A DNA stretch of 10,538 nucleotides. Origin: Oscillospiraceae bacterium. GTDB lineage: Bacteria; Bacillota; Clostridia; Oscillospirales; Acutalibacteraceae. Position 1 is the stretch's first letter. Each line of letters begins with the position of its first letter. Both the position numbers and the translations under genes were made by a program. The stretch is taken from positions 1-10,538 of the forward strand of contig CACWJV010000156.1 of assembly GCA_902761265.1 (NCBI GenBank), read 5' to 3'. Under the pieces are notes generated by a model, which saw only the letters and a program-made list of their open reading frames with translations, searched no databases and was not told the DNA's origin. Positions 6,359-10,538 of this stretch are shown here, piece after piece.

Positions 6359-7753
6359 ATGCAAACCGTCACGTGTTCCGACGTCACCCTCAAACATGCG
6401 CTCTCTTTGAGCTTTAAAGAAAAAATCGAGATCGCAAAGCTGCTCGACAAGCTCGGCATTTCCGCAATCGAACTGCCGGTGTTTTCCGGCGAAAAGCGCG
6501 ATGCGCTGCTGATCAAATCCGTCGCCGCCGGCGTCAGGGGCAGTGTGCTCGCCGTGTCGTGTCCGCTCGAGGAGAGCGGCATCGAAAGCACGTGGACGGC
6601 GCTGCAGGACGCAAAGCATCCGCGGCTGCAGCTGGTTGTGCCCACGTCCACGGTGCAGATGGAATACCTTTGCCACAAAAAGCCGCCCGTGGTGCTCGAA
6701 ATGATCGGCACGCTGGTCAAAAAGGCCAAAAGCCTTTGCCCCGACGTGGAATTCGTGGCGCAGGACGCGTCGCGCAGCGAGCCGGAGTTTTTGGAAGCCG
6801 CGATCCAAAAGGCAATTGACGCCGGCGCAACGACCGTCACCGTGTCGGACGACGCGGGCATTATGACCGCCGAAGAGTTTGCCGCGTTTATCGGCGAGCT
6901 GCAAAAGGGCGTGCCGGCGCTGCGTGAGGTTCGCTTCGGTATGCAGTGCGACGACAGCTACGCAATGGCAAACGCCTGCGCCATCGCCGCAATCGGCGCC
7001 GGGGTAGACGAGATCAAGACCACCGTTGCCGGAAACAGCGCCGCCAACCTTTCCTCCGTTTCCCAATATATCCGCACGCGCGGAATGGATCTCGGCATCC
7101 GCACCGATATGCAGTACACGGTTTTGCAGCGCGCGATCAAGCAGATTTGCTGGATTCTGCACACCGAGCGCAGCAAGACGAGCGCGTTTGAAAATATCGG
7201 CGGCAGCGAAACGGCGGCGTTTGAACTGAACGAACACGACTCCATCACGCAGGTGATCGAGGCGGTCAAAGCGCTGGGCTACGATCTGTCCGACGACGAC
7301 AACACCAACGTCTACCGCGAATTCAAGCGCATCTCCGTCAAAAAGACTGTGACGGCCAAAGAGCTCGAAGCCATCGTCGCGTCGTCCGCCATGCAGGTGC
7401 CGCCGGCCTATGTGCTGCAAAGCTATGTGATCAACTCCGGCAACGTGATTCGCGCCACGGCGCATATCACGATGCAAAAGGACGGCGAAACCATCAGCGG
7501 CCTTTGCACCGGCGACGGTCCGATCGACGCGGCGTTCCTTGCCGTGGAATCCATCGTCGGCCACCACTATGAGCTCGACGATTTCCAGATTCAGGCGGTC
7601 ACCGAGGGCAAGGAAGCAATGGGCAGCGCGCTGGTCAAATTGCGGGCAGGCGGCAAGCTTTACGCCGGCAACGGCATTTCCACCGACATCATTGGCGCGA
7701 GCATCCGCGCCTATCTCAACGCGCTCAACAAGATCGTTTACGAGGAGGGCTGA
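6359..7753 (+). CDS. 2-isopropylmalate synthase-like protein with degenerate active site
   Basis: The 464-residue product has the layout of LeuA: a DRE-TIM barrel (1 to about 270), a linker subdomain (about 290-345) and a C-terminal LeuA dimer/leucine-binding domain (about 350-464; GDGPIDAAF, GNGISTDIIGASIRAYLNALN). True LeuA condenses acetyl-CoA with 2-oxoisovalerate using a divalent metal. Here the N-terminal DTTLRDGEQ motif reads DVTLKHALS (8-16), so the catalytic Arg and Glu are gone. The HxHND metal motif is replaced by MQCDDS (195-200) with no histidine. The QDASRSEPEFL segment (135-145) of the barrel is kept. It is therefore probably not a standard isopropylmalate synthase and may be a regulatory or repurposed paralogue. 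I chose the ATG at 6359 because GAAAGGA ends eight bases upstream; the in-frame ATG at 6350 overlaps that site. It is the first gene after the T-box, and its end carries the ribosome binding site of the next gene. Confidence 0.85.
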   Translation: MQTVTCSDVTLKHALSLSFKEKIEIAKLLDKLGISAIELPVFSGEKRDALLIKSVAAGVRGSVLAVSCPLEESGIESTWTALQDAKHPRLQLVVPTSTVQMEYLCHKKPPVVLEMIGTLVKKAKSLCPDVEFVAQDASRSEPEFLEAAIQKAIDAGATTVTVSDDAGIMTAEEFAAFIGELQKGVPALREVRFGMQCDDSYAMANACAIAAIGAGVDEIKTTVAGNSAANLSSVSQYIRTRGMDLGIRTDMQYTVLQRAIKQICWILHTERSKTSAFENIGGSETAAFELNEHDSITQVIEAVKALGYDLSDDDNTNVYREFKRISVKKTVTAKELEAIVASSAMQVPPAYVLQSYVINSGNVIRATAHITMQKDGETISGLCTGDGPIDAAFLAVESIVGHHYELDDFQIQAVTEGKEAMGSALVKLRAGGKLYAGNGISTDIIGASIRAYLNALNKIVYEEG

Positions 7754-7755
7754 GC

Positions 7756-10272
7756 ATGAAACTTTCATTTTCCGTTCAGGGCTGGCAGGACTACAGTTGG
7801 GAGGATTACGTCTCCTATGCCGAAGACCTCGGCTTTGCCGGCATCGAGCTGCACGACCATATGGACGCACGCCTGTTTGAAAAAGAAGGACCGTTCCATA
7901 AATATTCCATGGGCGCCACGGTGCGCGCGCTGGCTGAAAAGCATCTGAAGATTTCCTCCCTTGCGCTTTTGTCCGATCTTTCGGCGATGGACGAAGCGGC
8001 CGCTGTTTCGATGATCGAACAGCGGATCGAGTTCGCAGCGAATCTGCATATCCCGTTTGTGAGCCTGTTTGTTTCCGGCAAAGGCGAAACCGCCGGCGAC
8101 GCGCTGCTGCGTGTGCTGACAAAGGTTTTGCCGACAGCGGAGGACAAGGGCGTGACGCTGCTTTTGGAAACGCGCGGCCTGTTTTGCAACACGGCGCTGC
8201 TGCGCGAAACGCTCGAATCGTTTGCGTCCGACGCGCTCGCCGCGCTTTGGGATGTCCACGAGCCGCTGTTTTGCAACGGCGAGGACAGCGAAACGACGAT
8301 CAAAAACCTCGGCGCCTATGTGCGCCATGTGCGTTTGACCGACAGCGAACAGACGGCGGACGGCCGTGCGTTCTGTCTGATCGGCGAAGGTGATCTGCCG
8401 CTGCAAAGCATCATGGACGCGCTCTCGAGCGTGAACTACGACGGCTTTTTGTCGCTGCACTGGGAAGCACAGTGGATGCCCGATCTGCCCGATCTCGATA
8501 TCATCCTCTCCCACTTTGAAAACTATCTCTCCTCGTTTGACACCCCGGCGCATCAAAAGCATCCGCTCTATCTCAACCGCGCCGAAACGGGTCACTATGT
8601 ATGGAAAAAGGACGCGCTGATTGAAAAGACCTTTTCACAGGTGCTTGACAAAATGGTGGAGGAGTTCCCCGACCAGTACGCGTTCAAATATACTACGCTC
8701 GATTACACGCGCACCTATGAGCAGTTCCGCGACGATGTGGACGAATGTGCGCGCGCGCTGCTTGCCGTTGGCGTTAAGCCCGGCGCCAAGGTCGCCATCT
8801 GGGCGACGAATGTGCCGCAGTGGTATATCACGTTTTGGGCCACAACCAAGATCGGCGCCATCCTTGTGACGGTCAACACGGCGTATAAGATTCACGAGGC
8901 GGAATACCTGTTCAAACAGTCCGACACCCATACGGTCGTGATGGTTGAGGGCTTCCGCGATTCCAACTATTCCAAAATCATGGCCGAGCTGTGTCCCGAA
9001 CTGGAAACCACCCAGCCGGGCAAACCGCTGCACGCCAAGCGGCTGCCGTTTTTGCGCAACGTTGTCACCGTCGGTTTCCGCCAAAAGGGCTGCCTGACCT
9101 GGGACGAGCTGCTCGAACGCGCCGACAATGTGCCCAAAGAGGAGGTCTACCGCATCGCGGCAAACGTCGATCCGCATGCGGTGTGCAATATGCAGTACAC
9201 CTCCGGCACCACCGGCTTCCCGAAGGGCGTCATGCTCACGCACTACAACGTGGTCAACGACGGCAAATGCATCGGCGACCGCATGGATCTTTCCACAGCC
9301 GACCGCATGATGGTGCAGGTGCCGATGTTCCACTGCTTCGGCATGGTGCTCGCCATGACCGCGTCGATGACCCACGGCACCACGCTGTGCCCGATTCCGT
9401 ATTTCAGCCCGAAATCCTCGCTTGCGTGTATCAACCAGGAAAAGATCACGGCCTTCCACGGCGTGCCCACGATGTTCATCGCCATGCTCGAACATCCCGA
9501 TTTCCCGAAAACGGACTTCTCCTATATGCGCACAGGCATCATGGCCGGCTCTCCCTGCCCGGTTTCCAAGATGCAGGACGTCGTTGACAAGATGCATATG
9601 AAGGAAATCGTCATCGTCTACGGCCAGACCGAAGCGTCGCCCGGCTGTACGATGAGCTCCACCGACGACCCGCTGGAGGTGCGCGTCAACACCGTCGGCC
9701 GCGCCATGCCGGAGATCGAATGCAAGATCATCGACCCCGAAACCGGCAAAGATCTGCCGGTCGGCGAGATCGGCGAATTTGTGGCCCGCGGCTACAATAT
9801 TATGAAGGGCTATTACAAAATGCCCAAGGCGACCGCCGAAGCGATCGACAAGGACGGATGGCTCCACACGGGCGACCTCGCGTGCAAAACGCCGGAGGGC
9901 AACTACCGCATCACGGGACGCCTCAAGGATATGATCATCCGCGGCGGCGAAAACATCTATCCGAAAGAGATCGAAGAATTCATCTATACCCACGAAAAGG
10001 TCAAGGACGTGCAGGTCATCGGCGTGCCCGACGAACAGTACGGCGAAGAGATCTGCGCCTGCATCATCCTCAAGGAAGGCGAAACGATGACCGAGCAGGA
10101 GATGAAGCAGTACATTCTCGACCACATGGCGAAGCACAAGGTGCCGCGCTATATCGACTTTGTTGACGGATTCCCGATGAACGCCGCCGGCAAGATCCAA
10201 AAGTTCAAGATGCGCGAAAACGCCGTGAAAAAATACGGACTGGAAAAAGCCGCCGCCATCGAAACGGCATAA
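7756..10272 (+). CDS. Fusion of xylose-isomerase-like TIM barrel with acyl-CoA synthetase
   Basis: The 838-residue protein joins two enzymes in one frame. Residues 1 to about 262 resemble sugar phosphate isomerase/epimerases (PF01261), with likely metal ligands Glu138, Asp166, His191 and Glu237 in the expected strand ends (LLLETR, WDVHEP, RHVRL, LHWEAQW). Residues about 285-838 are an ANL-family AMP-forming acyl-CoA synthetase. It has the P-loop YTSGTTGFPKG (481-491), YGQTEASP (622-629), GWLHTGD (701-707), the hinge GRLKDMIIRGGENIYPKE (721-738) and catalytic Lys813 in NAAGKIQK. It would activate a carboxylate with ATP and load it on CoA; the closest general type is medium-chain or branched acyl-CoA ligases. 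The ATG at 7756 lies two bases after the previous stop, and GAGGAGGG (7742-7749) is inside the upstream gene, so the two are translationally coupled. No internal start with a ribosome binding site is seen at the domain boundary. Confidence 0.93.
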   Translation: MKLSFSVQGWQDYSWEDYVSYAEDLGFAGIELHDHMDARLFEKEGPFHKYSMGATVRALAEKHLKISSLALLSDLSAMDEAAAVSMIEQRIEFAANLHIPFVSLFVSGKGETAGDALLRVLTKVLPTAEDKGVTLLLETRGLFCNTALLRETLESFASDALAALWDVHEPLFCNGEDSETTIKNLGAYVRHVRLTDSEQTADGRAFCLIGEGDLPLQSIMDALSSVNYDGFLSLHWEAQWMPDLPDLDIILSHFENYLSSFDTPAHQKHPLYLNRAETGHYVWKKDALIEKTFSQVLDKMVEEFPDQYAFKYTTLDYTRTYEQFRDDVDECARALLAVGVKPGAKVAIWATNVPQWYITFWATTKIGAILVTVNTAYKIHEAEYLFKQSDTHTVVMVEGFRDSNYSKIMAELCPELETTQPGKPLHAKRLPFLRNVVTVGFRQKGCLTWDELLERADNVPKEEVYRIAANVDPHAVCNMQYTSGTTGFPKGVMLTHYNVVNDGKCIGDRMDLSTADRMMVQVPMFHCFGMVLAMTASMTHGTTLCPIPYFSPKSSLACINQEKITAFHGVPTMFIAMLEHPDFPKTDFSYMRTGIMAGSPCPVSKMQDVVDKMHMKEIVIVYGQTEASPGCTMSSTDDPLEVRVNTVGRAMPEIECKIIDPETGKDLPVGEIGEFVARGYNIMKGYYKMPKATAEAIDKDGWLHTGDLACKTPEGNYRITGRLKDMIIRGGENIYPKEIEEFIYTHEKVKDVQVIGVPDEQYGEEICACIILKEGETMTEQEMKQYILDHMAKHKVPRYIDFVDGFPMNAAGKIQKFKMRENAVKKYGLEKAAAIETA

Positions 10273-10284
10273 GAGGTGAAAACA

Positions 10285-10538
10285 TTGTTCCCTGTCATTG
10301 ATACCCATTGCCACATCTATCCCGACAAAATCGCGCTCAAAGCCGCGAAAGGCATCGGCTCGTTTTACGATATCGGCATGCATTACGACGGCCGGCTCGA
10401 CACACTCAAAGCGGTCAGCGCTCGTTCGCACGTTGTCCATTCCGTCATCTTTTCCGTGGCCACCACGCCGCATCAGGTGCATTCCATCAACACCTTCATC
10501 GCGCAAAACGTGCGCGACGGCGGCGGACGGTTTACGGG
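10285..10538 (+). CDS. Amidohydrolase-2 family protein, 5' part only
   Basis: Only the first 84 codons lie in the window. The N-terminus MFPVIDTHCHIYPDKIA has the HxH metal motif (His8, His10) of the amidohydrolase superfamily. The overall feel is amidohydrolase 2 (PF04909), which includes metal-dependent hydrolases and non-oxidative decarboxylases of small acids. The start is taken as TTG at 10285: AGAGGTG (10272-10278) precedes it at good spacing, and no in-frame ATG lies before the DTHCH motif. The gap to the previous stop is 12 bases, so it belongs to the T-box operon. Substrate unknown; the rest of the gene is outside the window. Confidence 0.8.
   Translation, partial: MFPVIDTHCHIYPDKIALKAAKGIGSFYDIGMHYDGRLDTLKAVSARSHVVHSVIFSVATTPHQVHSINTFIAQNVRDGGGRFT

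Noticed and set aside
6332..8122. Long antisense open frame (596 codons) across the T-box terminator and the LeuA-like gene
   Set aside because: It runs opposite a well-supported coding frame, has the low-complexity R/H/A/D-rich look of a GC-rich shadow frame, and has no recognisable domain.
8635..10506. Long antisense open frame (623 codons) opposite the acyl-CoA synthetase
   Set aside because: It is the complement of clear ANL motifs, with H/D/V-rich composition typical of a shadow frame and no supported start.

Overview
The window looks like a chromosomal segment of a moderately GC-rich Firmicute. A clostridial, probably Oscillospirales-type gut bacterium is my best guess. The reasons are the purine-rich AAGGAGG-type ribosome binding sites, TTGACT/TATAAT-like promoters, a T-box leader, bidirectional U-tract terminators, and runs of GGAATTC/GGAATGC repeats between genes. 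This is an inference; there is no rRNA or other decisive marker.

Layout from left to right. (1) 1-1370: rmuC on the plus strand with its own extended -10 promoter and a symmetrical intrinsic terminator. (2) 1491-4698: four minus-strand genes read right to left: tsaE, tsaB, rpiB, and an unrecognised three-helix membrane protein. tsaE and tsaB belong to the tRNA t6A modification pathway and rpiB to the pentose phosphate pathway. Each of the first three gene junctions carries GGAATTC-type repeats. Two junctions hold diverged copies of a roughly 270-350 bp element bounded by inverted 32-33 bp repeats. The third holds a tandem pair of the right-hand end. The stop codons of tsaE, tsaB and rpiB lie in or at the edge of this repeat DNA. 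(3) 4699-4855: a divergent promoter region. (4) 4856-5969: a RodA/FtsW (SEDS) glycosyltransferase gene interrupted by one extra T in a TTTT run. (5) 6034-10538 and beyond: an operon behind a T-box leader whose best specifier candidate is the leucine codon CUC. It encodes a LeuA-like protein that has lost the catalytic and metal-binding motifs, then an 838-residue fusion of a xylose-isomerase-like TIM barrel to an acyl-CoA synthetase, then the start of an amidohydrolase-2 family protein.

The most interesting part is the T-box operon. The leader ties expression to charging of a tRNA (probably Leu). The first protein keeps a well-formed LeuA C-terminal regulatory domain on a barrel with degenerate active-site motifs. 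The fusion retains an apparently complete metal site and a complete adenylation domain. Together they suggest an uncharacterised pathway that activates a carboxylic acid to its CoA ester, linked to leucine status; the substrate cannot be read from sequence. The second point of interest is the family of gene-end repeats that supply or abut stop codons.
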